From positions 88,430,124 to 88,494,123 of the forward strand of contig OZ035961.1 in assembly GCA_964034945.1 (NCBI GenBank): DNA of 64,000 bases, written 5' to 3'. This DNA is from Chrysopilus asiliformis (lineage: Eukaryota > Arthropoda > Insecta > Diptera > Rhagionidae). Position numbers and translations under genes: made by a program. The notes beneath the pieces were generated by a model. It had not been told where the DNA came from, did no database searches, and saw only the letters and a list, made by a program, of their open reading frames with translations. Positions 10,661-23,250 of the stretch are shown here, piece by piece. The first letter of the stretch is position 1. Every line of letters begins with the position of its first letter.

Positions 10661-11964
10661 TGTTGGGCAAAATTCAATCTGACTAATGATTGAAAACTAA
10701 TGATTGAAAAAATCAATCATATCTTTTTGATTTGTGATTGAATTTGTTAGTCATTAATCATTCGTAACTTTGATTGTGATTGATTAGTTTTAATCATAAT
10801 CATGATTGAAAAACTAACTCTTATGATTGATTTTAATTTCAGTAGGCGTAAATATTGTATTCATGACGGAGACCGACTCATGAAGTCATGAGTCGCTTAC
10901 ATCTGATATTTTTGTAGTCAAAATGTAAATGAATATACAAATGATAGTGAAAGTTCCCATAAACGGACACTCACGGGACAAGATTTATGTCCGGTTATGA
11001 GAGAAGTCCGTTTATCAGAACAAGTTGGATTTGCGAATTTGTTCATAAGAAATGTCATTTCATGTTTTTTGTTATTTGGCATTTGAAATTATTTGAATTT
11101 TAATTGTTTTTCCTAAAGCCTACTATCATTTCTACACAAAAATTTGATCCTTGATTGAAATTGATGATTGAAAAACTTATGATTACTGTGTTCAATTATG
11201 ATTATGACTAATGTATTAATCATGACTAAGGCTCCCATCTATCCTGTATTTTACAGGTTTATCCTGTATTTTTGAGTGCAATCCTGTATTTTTTTTCTAT
11301 CCTGTATTTTTCCTGTATTTTTTTTTCGATCCTGTTTTTTTTTCAAAAACCTGTATTTATCCTGTATTTGCCTGTATAACCGAGATTTAATGAGGAAAAT
11401 ATCGTATATCGTTCCTGTTTTGCTCAGACTAGCACAAAACACTGTGCAAGATATTATTACAGTTCGTTTTGTGTGTCCGGATATAAATTTTATATTCAAT
11501 TTATAAATTGAAACATTAAAAGCGATTCTCACGATCAAAACCAATATGAAACTATCTTGCTTGGAATTCTATGAATTCCTGACGTCGCAGCCGGAAATGC
11601 TTCGGAAAATAGCTTCTAAAGACAAATACAACACGTGAGTTGATAATAAAACTCTCGAAATTGACAATGACGACAAAAGCAATGATTTTACACTTAATCA
11701 ATGATACAATAATAATTACATTCACAAGTGTATTGCATTTTTTATGTAATTTTTTTTCAAATAAATGACTTAGAACTGTATCCTGTATTTATCCTGTATT
11801 TTGAAAAAATTATCCTGTAAAATCCTGTAAAATCCTTAATTTTCGCAGGTTTATCCTGTATTTTAGCCAAAATGAGATGGGAGCCTTAATCATGACTGAA
11901 TTGGCCACGACTAAATTTTTAGTTGATCAATCAACTAAAAAAATTAGTTGATTACGCCCAACAC
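10661..11964. mobile_element. hAT-type MITE carrying a nested element
   Basis: GTGTTGGGC and GCCCAACAC are perfect inverted ends, bordered by the 8-bp duplication TGAACATA (10653-10660, 11965-11972). The flanking arms are crowded with ATGATTGA/TAATCAT words in both orientations, like the transposase-binding subterminal repeats of hATs. It is split by the element at 11228-11887; without that insert it is about 635 bp. No transposase is seen. Confidence 0.75.
11228..11887. mobile_element. nested TIR element with 10-bp TSD (Mutator-like?)
   Basis: AAGGCTCCCATCT and AGATGGGAGCCTT are perfect 13-bp inverted ends. The direct repeat AATCATGACT flanks both sides (11218-11227, 11888-11897). A 9-11 bp TSD points to a Mutator-like element. 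ATCCTGTATTT is repeated many times just inside both ends, and the middle has no credible coding region. It inserted into the hAT at 10661-11964 and so is younger than it. Confidence 0.7.
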
Positions 11965-11972
11965 TGAACATA

Positions 11973-14900
11973 GTTTAACATAACAAAATACCCTGCTTTA
12001 ATGTAGGCCGCATTTTATCACACAGTTTCTGTTCGGATGTCACCACAAACTATCGAGTATCATCGATTGCAAATTTGTTATCCTGGCAGCAAGCAGATTT
12101 TCTAATTTGTACCCCTATAACCAAAATCTAAGACGTATCCACGTCAAAAAATGTCGACAGATTTTTTTGAAGTTAAAATTTTGTGGTCCACTGTTTTTAT
12201 ATGACGTCAGTTTGGCACTGTTTTTATATGACGGCAGGCTAGCTACAAGACATCAGTTATTACGATATATCGTATTTGTAGATTGTAGAAACTAAAAAAT
12301 TTATGTTTCTATCTTGCGTTTCCAAAGCTTTTGAAATAACAAACGACAAAAACGGTGGGAATGGGTAACTTATTTTCATATGTGATTTCGTCTGTGCAAA
12401 ATTTAATTTCATATAATTTCAAAATCCTAATGAGTAAAAGCATTCCTAATTAGTTAATAAACCATAATCTTTATTGAAATTAGGGTTTACTCTTTATCGT
12501 TGAAGCATTTGACGCAACATATGTTTGTTACAAACACAATTTAAAATTTTATAAATTCGCTCTCAAAGAACAAAAATCAATTTGTCTAGACTCTGAATAC
12601 AATCCTCTTTGTAATTTTTTTTATTTCGTAAAATTCGACAAAGTTTTAATCAATTATTTCACATACATCGTAATTGTTCATATTCCAGAAATTATTTCAA
12701 TTAACTGAAGTTTAAAGAATGTCTTTTTTTTAATATTTTTAATCAAATTCAAGTACAGAAGACAAAGTTGTGAAAAAATCACAATTTTTTGATAAGAAGC
12801 AGGTGGTCGGCGGGATGAGAGGGGTAGTTTTTTTTTGGATGGAATTGCAAACAAGTTGAGTTAAAATTCCTTTAGCGGCTCAGGGGGTGGCATGGAAACA
12901 ATTGCGTCAAATTTAATGGCCAAAAACCTTTCTTTTGGAGCGACATGCCTAACATTGAAAACCAGATCAAAATTGTTTCAACGATTCAGAAGACAGCAGA
13001 GGAGGGGGTAAAAATAAAGAGGAAACTTTAGACTAACGCATGACTTTAAATATCTCACTTGTTATTTAGGCGCTTATAGGTATGATATCTGGATGTCTAA
13101 TAATTAGGGTGACTAAGCATCCCGGTTTAGAGGGGAGAGTCCCGGATTTAGGCATCTTGTCCCGGAACTTCACTTTATTATTCGACTTATTAAAATTTAT
13201 CCAACGCTATAAAAGGCGACTGGGGCTTTTCTGTAAGTTATATTTTTCTCACCTGCAGGACGTTTTTTAATGAATTTCTACCTAAGTCAAATGTATTTTA
13301 ACAGTTTAAGCCTGCGGCGCATTTTTGTTTATTGGTGTTTGTACAAGTCTAGATCCATTTATGGGATGTGAAAATCTCGAAAAATCGAGTCACCTTTTTC
13401 CTTGTGCACACCCTTCGCCCCCCTCTCTTGTCCTGGATTAACTCCAAAAAAATATAATTGTCCTGCCTAAACATTACCTTTTTGGGAACATAGTGAGGAG
13501 GGGGTAAGATACAGTTATTGCCGTGAGAGCCGTCTTGCTTTGTTGCCCGAAAATTATCAAATAATTATTAAAAATGCAGATGGTCGAAAAAATTCAAATT
13601 ACTTTTAGATAAATTTCTATACATTAAAAACTTCCCTCTCCGCTTCCGCGGATTCACATGCGGATTCTGCGGTACGGTCGATTTTTCTTATTACTAAGTT
13701 CAATGAAATTCTTGTATCTACATTAAAAAAATTTCTTTTGTTGTCCAATTGTTTTTCAGGGTTAAAGTATTGTATTATTATTTCTGAAATCCTTAACAAA
13801 TTTGATAAGTCCCCTTTATTTTCTTAGGAGACCGTAATTTTTTTTATTGTTTGATGTGTCCCGAAAGGTTTTTAAATTCTTAAGGGTTTCTAATGAAATT
13901 AAATGAATGTACCTTTTGCAATTTTAATTATATTTTTGTAATAAAAAATACAACATGAATTGGAGCTTTTAATAATGAATTGAAATAAAAAGAGAATTAA
14001 TTTAAATTGAAAAAAAAAACAGTCCTTCCAACTGTAAGTCATATTAAGAATGTTTTCATGGTAAAAACATCAAACAAAAGAAACTGAAAAACTTCAGCAA
14101 ACATTTTCGTCACTAGGGTTGGTAAATTTAAGTTTTGTATGGAAATATTAGATAAAAGATGATTGTCAAAAAATGCTAAAATATTATTTGTTAAACTGTC
14201 TTAAAATCATTTCCTGGAGATTCAAACCTTCGTTTGATGCTCGAGTATAAAAGATTCGCACAAAATCCGATAGGCGGAAATATTTAAAAGTAATATTGTG
14301 GACCAGTATCAAAAAAAGCTTTTAAAAAGTCTTCTAAGGTTCTTTTTTACTTCCGGTTTCCAGGCTACAATGGGGCGCACACAAACGCTGTAATGAGACT
14401 TTAAATCCTCCCATGTAATCTCTGGTGAAAATTTTATGGTCCTTTTATTTAATTTTTTATTAATGATACGCGAAAATGCCCTATCCGTCCACATATATTG
14501 TTCGAAAACAATGTCGTGACTAATAAAAAAAAGTAGACTTTCTTTTCTTTATGTTAGCAATGAACTTTAAATAGGTATTCAAGAGTTTGATATTTCTATC
14601 CCAAGCGTAATGTTTTATACTTTTAGCGAATGCTTATTTTCCATTTCATAAAAAAATGTACTTTCTTTGAATTTATTCTATCGGAAATTGTGAGCGGAAT
14701 AATTTTTTGAAACATTTATGGACAAAGTTATGTCAAAAAAGTTAATAAAGAAAAACAAGCCTGAAATTTTTATCTAAGGTTTATGCAAGCAGAGAAAAGA
14801 CGAGCCCGTGTTGAAAATTATGTTGTTTGAATATTTTTCCCGAAATTTTTATATTCTTGAATGTGTTAAAAATAGAAAAGTTTTATCCCTGTTAGATTTG

Positions 14901-15174
14901 TTAAGATGTATATCAATTTATCGAATAAAACCTGCCGTATGAGGTAAGGATCTGTCCGTAAAATACGTCTCAGTAATTTTAGGGTTTTTTGTTGGATCCC
15001 CTCTCCTACCCTTGTCAAGCTTTTTCGCAATTTTTTGTATGAAATTATATACCACCGTCACACTATTTCAGACCCCTCCTCCTAAAAATGTGATGTATTT
15101 TATGGATGAATTCGTGTTGTAAAATAATTCGATTATTATCAAAAGTTGTGAATCGAAACCCCACCTTTTGAGAA
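11973..15174. other. AT-rich sequence without recognised gene
   Basis: No supported CDS. Near 13107 there is an isolated hAT-like end (TTAGGGTGACTAAGCATCCC followed by three TCCCGG words), but no partner end was found. 13305-13480 shares phrases (CCTGCGGCGCATTTTTG, TTGTCCTGGATTAAC) with 5820-5860 and 6996-7015, so it is probably decayed repeat. Confidence 0.45.
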
Positions 15175-16005
15175 TTATTATACTCTATTGTATATATCAG
15201 TGCTGCCCAACCAGGCGATCGCGATCTACCAGTCGATCTCGACACGAATTTGGGTCGATCTTCTACTACAGACTGAAAATGTTAAAAAAAAATTTTTTTT
15301 GTAAACACAAATATTAAAAAAAGGGAAAGTGAAAATTAAGTAATCACACTATCTACTTCTCCGTTTTTTTGTTTTTTTTTTTGCTGTTAAAGCAAGTGGT
15401 CTATTTTACTTAGATACCTTATTTTAAATTTTATTTTAGGTACTTGCCTATCTTAAGTAGGCATTTAAAACTTGAAAATTACTAGATTCTCGCGGTTTTT
15501 TTGAATTTGACTCATGTTTAAAATTTGTTTGAATAGTTTAGTTTCGATTTAGAATTCACGAGCCTGTTCACATTAGGCGATGCGAGACGCTACGTGTTAT
15601 CGCGAATGTGAAATGGTTTATTTTCAGGATTACTGCGGCACCGTACGTGGAGTATCTTTTGCTCTGGCCATGTAACCACACGTATATGGGTAGATCTCGA
15701 TGTAGTTGGATTAAAAAAAGTCAAACTTTAGTACAAAAAGGTTGGACAGGCCTGGTATATATCATACGCATCGAACCAATCATCGAACACAAAAATGAAC
15801 TACACCATAGTGTTAGGGATGACAAAAGATTTTGATTTCCGCATGTCCGTCTGTTTGTCTGTCCGTCAACACTATAACTTTTGAAAGGATTGAGCTAAAG
15901 ATTTGAAATTTTGTCTAGTTACGTTTCTCGTAAATTGATGGGGTAAGTTCTTGAACGCGCAAAATTGGAACATTCCGCCCCTTCTAAAAAAGCTTGAATT
16001 TACTG
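15175..16005 (+). mobile_element. HINE-type repeat interrupted by a hAT
   Basis: The left part (ATTATACTCTATTGTATATAT) and the right part from 15763 (CATACGCATCGAACCAATC, AACTACACCATAGTGTTAGG, GATGACAAAAGATTTTGATT, GTCCGTCTGTTTGTCTGTCC, GGATTGAGCTAAAG) read as one family member once 15198-15754 and one TSD copy are removed. Confidence 0.7.
15198..15754. mobile_element. 557-bp hAT-type element
   Basis: The left end CAGTGCTGCCCAACC and right end GGTTGGACAGGCCTG are imperfect inverted repeats, flanked by the perfect 8-bp repeat GTATATAT (15190-15197, 15755-15762). Just inside, GATCTACCAGTCGATC-like and AGATCTCGATGTAG words are also inverted. No transposase frame is present. Confidence 0.75.
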
Positions 16006-17589
16006 CTTATGAATGAAGATTTTTAAACGCATTCTTTATTCTACTCACAAAATAGGGTTCATTGTTCGACCTGTACAAGGGTTTTGCCCTCAAAAAGCGA
16101 TCTTTGAGATTTTCAACCTTGAAAAAAATTGTTGAATGAACCTTGAAGATAATTCGTTTTATTATGTTTTCTATTTTTCTAATTTTCTTTCAGTCAAAAA
16201 ATTTTTTTTATTCTGGTCACGTAATTTTCATCACAAATTGATATCGATGATCGAAATTGTGGTTGAATATGACACCATTAAAAAGTGATAGGTTAGAATG
16301 TGGTTTTATTAAGTTTTATCGAGAGATATTTTTTTAGAGAGAATAGAATGTCCTTTTAATTTTGTTACTTTAAAGAAAAAAGGCTTAAAAATATTACGTG
16401 TACAAAACGTGTTCGTAACGTAACACAATCTGTTATATGCTAGCAGTGGCGTAACTAAGAATCGGGGATCTCCCTCGAAAATCTTATTTGGGCTCCCTGT
16501 AGGGAGGAAAGTTTTTAATGCAAAAAGTATTCAACAAGGCAAAGCGGCGGTAAAAACTGTGTCTTACGCCTTTACTGTTACTTTACTCCAAAAGATGTTA
16601 ATTTACTTTTAGAATACAACACATGTAGTTTTACCTATACCGCCAGATGGCATCACCGCACTATTTGGTATCATCAAAGTGTAAGCCGCTGGCATCACTT
16701 ATTTTTCATTCTTCTTCTTCTTAACTTAAAACTTGTAACACGTCATTTTTATATTCTCTTATCAGTTTCATTAAAGTTTATAAAGTAGCTTTGTAGTTTT
16801 ATTGCGCCCTCGCTTAACCATTAAAAACCACAACACAAATTGCGCCGCTGGCAAGATTATTCGGAAACTTTGTAATTAAATTCGCCGCAGGCATATTTAT
16901 ACGATTAGACTAGGGTGCCCGCTCCGAGGTAAAAGGCAATATTTTGTTGCGATGCAATTAAGTTAAAAGCTTTTATTTACAATTTATTACTTATTATTCT
17001 ATATTTTTGGTATCATACTTTACAAAGAGATTGATTTCAAAAGTGAAAAAAAATCTTTATTAATGTTATCAAATGTCGTAATAGGTTCAACTTTATCATG
17101 TCGAACGGGCAATAACTTTTCAATTTGGATGAATTAACACAATTACGTTGATTGATATAACTTCCTCCACAATGAAAAAAAAATGTTTCTATCTACTAAA
17201 AATACTTACCCTTCGTAATTTCAGGAAAATGATGAAAATATTGGAACAATCAATTCTGAAATACAAACCGGACAAAAACAAATTATTATTATTTATTGAT
17301 ATAAGATCAAACAGATGAAAATGAAGAAATTCCACAGATTCAAAACTTCAGGACTATCAAGTTTGAGGATTCGAGTGAATTTTATTCTCAGCCAATTTCA
17401 AGAATTATAACCAATTTAGAAATTGTATGAAATTTTTACATTCTAAAAATACTTGCCACAAACAAGGTATAGAAAATACTGCGAAAAATGTCTACAGGAA
17501 ATTACAAAACATAAGAAAAGCTACAATTGCCAGAGGCCAATCGTCAAGTACTCTATATGATGACAGACAAAATGTTTATTTAAAAAAAT
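16006..17589. other. AT-rich sequence without recognised gene
   Basis: CAGTGGCGTAACTAAG at about 16444 resembles a hAT left end, but no matching right end was found. No coding region is supported. Confidence 0.45.
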
Positions 17590-18118
17590 CCATTTGTATA
17601 GGAGGGGAAAAGGAGCGGTCAGATTTTGAAGTATGGGACGGTTATGTAAAATCATATTCTAAATCGATTTTACCTTAATAAATTTTTCAGTATGACTCAC
17701 CGTTTTCGAGAAAATAAAAAAAGTATACAATTTGAATGGGGAAAGGGTAAGGAGTGGTCGGATTGGATTTTCGTGAATTATGTAAAATCATATTCTAAAC
17801 AGATTTTATCTTAATAAATTTTACAATATGACTCACCGTTTTCGAGAAAATTGCAAAATAATGTTTCGGGGGAGGGATGAAGGAATGATCAAAATTTGCC
17901 CGTTCAAGAACTAAGCCTTGTAATTTACGAGAAACGTAGTTATACAAAGTTATAGTGCTCACGGACAGACAGACTGGCAGACGGACTTTAAAATCTTTTG
18001 TCATCCCTACCCCCCGGGTGAAGCTCATTTTTGTGTCTGATGATTGGCTCGATACATTACAAGCGGTATACTAAATCTAATATACTTCTATATGATATAT
18101 CATATAGAGTATAATAAA
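17590..18118 (-). mobile_element. HINE-type repeat with internal tandem duplication
   Basis: Minus-strand member, starting near 18118 with TATACTCTATATGATATATC, then the family phrases including the CCGTCTGCCAGTCTGTCTG tract near 17970. Its 3' half is tandemly duplicated: the stretch with TATGTAAAATCATATTCTAAA and TATGACTCACCGTTTTCGAG occurs at about 17643-17718 and again at about 17780-17850. Confidence 0.65.
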
Positions 18119-19104
18119 TATTTTTATTTTGAGACTTTCAATGGTTTATATATGATTCACTTTTATATGTTTCTTTCTTTAAGAAAAAAATAAATTCTTA
18201 TTTCTTTCTTTAAGAAAAAAATAAATGGCTATGCTTTTCGAATATGTATATCTACTCTTATGGAACGACAGACGTTGGAGTTTTGTGCGATTGCCAAGAT
18301 ATTGCAAACGACAATTCTTTAAAACCGATACTTATTCAAAAGTGTCGAATTTTAACTTTTTTTCTTGAATCTTTTGTACCCGATTTCATAGAATTGTGTT
18401 TTGAAGTCGATCAAATCAGTAGGTACAAATTCTTTTCAATATGAAATGCTTTATATTGAGTTCAGTTGAGAAAATTCTGATGGAAGAATCCAAGTTTTTT
18501 GTTAGCATTTTTTCCATGATTTTTTTGATGTCTGAAGCTGAAATTCTGAAAAAGGCTATTTTTGAAAAATGACTGTATTCTAATCATTTTCCTCTTCCAA
18601 TAACTCGGGTCTGTTAACCAAGGCTAATTTTAAATATACGAGTGTAGAATAAAGGAACATAATTTTTTTTTGTATTCAGAAATATATTTTCGTATTTTTA
18701 TTTTGTGAAAAAAAGTTGGCAGCATTGGTCGTCTTTACGTGCAGTACCAGAACGGTTCGGTTAGATTAGTTTTGTCACACATAAGTAGAAACCAAACTGG
18801 TTTGTTTTGGTTTTTATTTTGGTTTATTTTTGTCCTATTTCGGTCCTATTTTGGTCCTATTTTGGTTCTTATTTTTGGTATCGACCATAGGAAACTGAAC
18901 TGGTATATAGTACTTGCGTATAAGCAGTGAAAACTGAGGGGCTCCCGAGAGAATTAGTGTAGTTTAACCTGCAAAGCAGTTTGTTGAAAAATCCCTGCCT
19001 GCTGTGCATGCTTCTTTAAAACAATTTATTTGAGAGAAGAAAAAAATGAGGCTGGTACCTATATTTTATAAAATCTAAAATTCTTTGTCATTTTTTAGAG
19101 ACCG
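18119..19104. other. AT-rich sequence without recognised gene
   Basis: No supported gene. Short TTTTGGTCCTA-type repeats occur near 18830-18870. Confidence 0.45.
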
Positions 19105-19935
19105 ATTTTTATACTCTATACTAGGGACCGGTTTTTGGTTAAACCGGTTTTTGGTTAAACCGGTTTTTAAGATCTCGGTTTAAACCGGACCGGTTTAACC
19201 GGGTCCAAAAAACCGGTTATTAAAACACCGAAAAACCGTTTTGTTCAAATTGGGTAGGTTAGATCTTAGACGCAACAAATACACTTTAATACAAACAAAA
19301 GACGTGAAGTGTCATGTAATCCATTAAGAGGCCATAAATGGCAAAATATAATATTGTATTTGGTTTAGAGTGCTTAAAAAGAAGTGTTTCTAACAACCCA
19401 GTTGCACGAAAATTGGTTTAAAATTATTTTTCTGTACAAAAAAATAATCGGTTTTTTTGAACGGTTTTTGGCTTTTAAAAAAACACCGGGTATAACCGTG
19501 CAAAAAAAAAACACCGAAAAAACCGGTTAACCGAAGCAAAAACACCGGGTAACCGGTTTAACCGGTTCTTTTTTGACATCCCTACTCTATACGATATAAT
19601 AATATAGTATATTAGTTTTAGTATACCGTTTCTAACGCATCGAACCAATCATTGGACACAATAATGAATTACATCGGGATGACATTTCCGTATGTCCGTC
19701 CGTCGTCAGTCTGTCTGCTCGTCTGTTTGAGTTTACATAACTGTTATATACATCAAAATCTAATCGGACCACAAATGGAATACTTTTTTCCTATTTTCTC
19801 GACAACTGAGTGACATGAAATGTGTTTACTATACGATTTTACATAACCGTTTCATACATCAAAATCCAATCGGATTTTTTTTAAACAAACATTTTGTTTG
19901 TCATCATCACATAGAGTATTTGACGATTGGCCGAT
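19105..19935 (+). mobile_element. HINE-type repeat interrupted by a hAT
   Basis: Left piece ATACTCTATAC and right piece from 19593 (GATATAATAATATAGTATA, TAGTATACCGTTTCTAACGC, GAACCAATCATTGGACAC, TGTCCGTCCGTCGTCAGTC) form one element. It ends near CACATAGAGTATTTGACGAT but lacks the usual terminal hairpin. Confidence 0.65.
19122..19584. mobile_element. 463-bp hAT-type MITE rich in ACCGGTTT words
   Basis: The ends TAGGGA and the inverted TCCCTA are bordered by a perfect 8-bp duplication CTCTATAC (19114-19121, 19585-19592). Most of the first 130 bp and last 130 bp consist of AACCGG/CCGGTT words in both orientations, which looks like a dense field of subterminal transposase-binding sites. No coding capacity. 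Confidence 0.75.
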
Positions 19936-21589
19936 TTTGATCGTTTGCATTAACGAAACTAAGCAACTTATGTACAACTTAAATTATTTAAATCCCAGAA
20001 TTTCTACGGTAAACCGCAACTTAATTTTTTAAGAATAGTACGCGCAAATAGGCCTTAGCAACTTAAGCCCAACCTAAATTATTTAAGTCTCAGCATTTCT
20101 GTTGAAGTAATTAATTTTTTAAGAGTTGGCGTTAATAGAAATTTCCAAGAACATCTTATTAAAATGTATATAAAAGGTTTTAGATCAGGAATAGAATCTC
20201 AAAATTCATGAATTTTCCATATTTTTTGGTGCGAAAAAAATTTTTTTTTCGGTCTCACGCAAAATTTTTTACTGTTATACAAAATAAGAAGGTCATAAAT
20301 TCAACAACGTTCAACAGGAACTAACATCATAAATCACTGATGTAATAAGAAATCAAACAGATTTATGCTATGAAAATATAAGGATGTTCTCAGTAAATCC
20401 ACTGTAAGATAAAGATAAAGAAAATCATTTTGTTCCGTTTCGCTGCCATTAATTTCGTCGTTATTTCAACATGAAGACGTAGGTACGACGCGACGAGTGT
20501 ATAAAGAACTCTCGTGGATTTACCCATAGTATCTATTTTTTCCAAAGACGTTTCAATTGGGTTTAGGCTTAGCTTTGACGGTGCTTAAGAAGATACTTAC
20601 GGGATTCCAGTCACTACAGCGAAATTATGAAAAATAACGGGTGCCATACATTGTCCATGTGTAGGTGTGCATTTTTATTTTACTGGGTTTTTATTTCACG
20701 ATTCTTCGTTATTTCTCGAGTGCCTAACGTTAAATACACATCACATTTAAAAGCATTTACATAAAAATCGATCTAATACGGTTATATCCCTTTTTTGTGT
20801 ATCCCTCTAACGCAAATGTTGGCAATCCCAAAGGTTTCTCAGGTCATGATGGATCATCATTGTAAGGATACTTGGTACTAAGAACTGAGTTTTGGGTATC
20901 GCAACAGTAAAATATGAATATTAAAATTCCGACGTAGAATACGTAGGATATATCCGACCCTTCAAAATTATAATGTTAGGCTTAAAAATGTTGTTGACAA
21001 GCGTCAGTTGTTGAATGTCAGATCGGGGGTGTTGGCAAAACAAGGGAAATTGTGGTGTCTATCACTTATCCAGATCAAATGTTGCGAAATAATTTGCAAA
21101 AGCTCCTTAAACAAATGCTAAAACCGTTGGTTATTGTCATTTTGTGTGATGAGTTGATGAATTTATAAAAAAAATGATAATATTTGACAAAATCCCTTTT
21201 TGCCTTGTGTGAGTATCAAAAACCTTTATTATTTTGCATTTTCTTGTAGCACATTTCATTGATTATCCTCCCATATCATGCGAATGATATACGGTTTTAT
21301 TTATTTTTACCGAAGGGACAGAATAGAAATTTGTGTAAGAATAAAGGAAAAGCATGACTAGCAAGGATCCAAAATAGTCAATTTTTCACCAAAACCACAA
21401 CAATTCTTTCACCTTAACGATGATGAAACGATAAAATACTTTGTTGTAAATAAAAAATTGTTTTGTCACTTTCCATATGAAGGCCCTTGATTGATCAAAA
21501 GTATTTTAATGATAATAAATATTCACATGTTTAATTTCACATGACTTTTCTATTTTTCAAACCAACAAAAATTTTTCATTCAATTGTCA
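19936..21589. other. AT-rich sequence without recognised gene
   Basis: A degenerate tandem duplication is visible: a block with AACTTAAATTATTTAAATCCCAG near 19976 recurs near 20063 as AACCTAAATTATTTAAGTCTCAG, each followed by TTAATTTTTTAAGA. Nothing else recognised. Confidence 0.45.
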
Positions 21590-21815
21590 ATTAAACTATT
21601 CTTTCTTTAGAAAACTTGTTTTCGCAAATTGTTTTTTTTGTTTTATTTTATAGTATTCTATAGGGGATTTACTGAATTTAGAATCGCATTCAGCGACCCC
21701 AAAAACCCTATGAGTCCAAAATTTCAAAGCAGTTTGATTAGCAGAAGTGGGTCTGAATTCGATTACACGATTTGACCCTGACAGACAGAAAGACAAACAA
21801 ACGCACAAAAAAAGC
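21590..21815 (-). mobile_element. partial (GTCY)-type dispersed repeat
   Basis: Read on the minus strand it has TTTGTCTTTCTGTCTGTCAG followed by generic family-like sequence. The phrase TTCAGCGACCCCAAAAACCC (plus strand) has a relative at 57220 (TTCAGCCACCCCAAAAATTC). Boundaries are uncertain. Confidence 0.35.
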
Positions 21816-21957
21816 ACGCTAAATAAAAGCTTTTAAAAATTTTTTCGTGTCGAATATTTAATTTGATTTATGCGATTGAAAAAATCTTTTCACTAAAAAA
21901 ACTTCAAAAACCCATACAAAATTTTGTATGAAAAACAGATATCAAAATTTTTCGATT

Positions 21958-22011
21958 TTTCATAAAAATAGATTATGGTGATGTGAGACACCATAATCTA
22001 TTTTTATGAAA
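21958..22011. repeat. perfect 23-bp hairpin
   Basis: The arms, built around CATAAAAATAGATTATGGTG and its complement, pair perfectly over 23 bp around an 8-nt loop ATGTGAGA. It is not part of a larger element that I can see. It could be the core of a tiny foldback MITE, a hairpin RNA or a chance inversion. Confidence 0.55.
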
Positions 22012-23250
22012 ATACCGAATTCAATGTATTTTCCATGACAAATCATTTGTTTCGGGTTGAATAATAGCGAAATGGGCCTAATTGTTACACTCCCCAATCT
22101 GTGATTATTTCCTTGATGCCTCCAATTATTATGATTATTATGGATATTTATTTGAATCCGTTGAGTATTCTACCTACCGCAATGAAAGCGAAATTATGGC
22201 CTATTTTGATTTTTCAGAAATAATATATTTTATGATTGTTACTTTGCCTTACGGCTGTTAGCTTTTCGATGCTATTAAAATTTAAGAACGTAATAAAGTA
22301 AGTTTGGAAAATATTAAACAACTTTATTTATGATATGACTTTATCGACTGAATTTTGGGTGAAATCCTCAGTATTTTATGGCCATAATGAAGATGGCCTA
22401 ATTTTTATGGTTGTTTCTTCTTTGCAAGATTGTTATTTTTTTCAACTGGAGTGAAAATTTTTAGGGTGGCATTTTGCGTTGACGTGGCTAATTAATTAGA
22501 TTAGAATATTAAGTGGTTATTAAATGAATTAATTCCTCATAAACTTATGAGAATTAGCTAATTGTCCATTTGGAGAGATTTGGTCACTGCTTGACCTCGA
22601 GTGGTTTTGATTAAATTTTAAAATCTTTCCTATGGGCGTGAAATTTAAGGTCGATAATCCCTTAAGATGTTCACAAAATTTTCCACATCCTTTTAGTTTA
22701 TAATCCTTTTAAGCTTTTAATAAGAAATCATTAGAGAATGTTTACGATAAGATAATTTTTGGACGTAATACCCCTAAATGTCCTTTCCCTTTTGTTTAAG
22801 TCAACATTATGACCTATGTTCCTTAAAGCCTTTAATGAAAAGATAAGATAGTTGACAAATTATCTTAAAATGTTTTCACTTATTATTTAGTCTATTTATA
22901 GATTTTAGGTTGCCTATAAAGACGACAGTAAATTACTTTTTTATGCTCCTAAATGAAACATTTTGCAGTAAACAGGTAGGTGGACTAAAAAGTAGAGAAG
23001 AAAAAAACTTTTAAGAGCCTGTGTTTCTATTTTTACATAAAAGGTAAAGCTCTTCTTAATCTTTCACTAATCATCTTACATCACTTTGATATTTTATGCT
23101 GTGTGCATGTTTTATACTAATGCTTTTTATCTTTAATATTTTAGTAATTTGCTCTTAAGTCAACAATTTTCCAGAATATACTAATTTTATGTGTAAATTT
23201 GGTATAAAAAATAATAAAAAAAACTCACTAAATTAAAAAAAAAAATAAAA
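22012..23250. other. AT-rich sequence without recognised gene
   Basis: No coding or repeat structure recognised. It becomes very A-rich approaching the inverted repeat that starts at 23251. Confidence 0.45.

Noticed and set aside
13107..13170. hAT-like end with TCCCGG words
   Set aside because: No right end or TSD located; kept only as a note in the gap description.
16444..16470. hAT-like left end CAGTGGCGTAACTAAG
   Set aside because: No inverted partner or 8-bp TSD could be found downstream.
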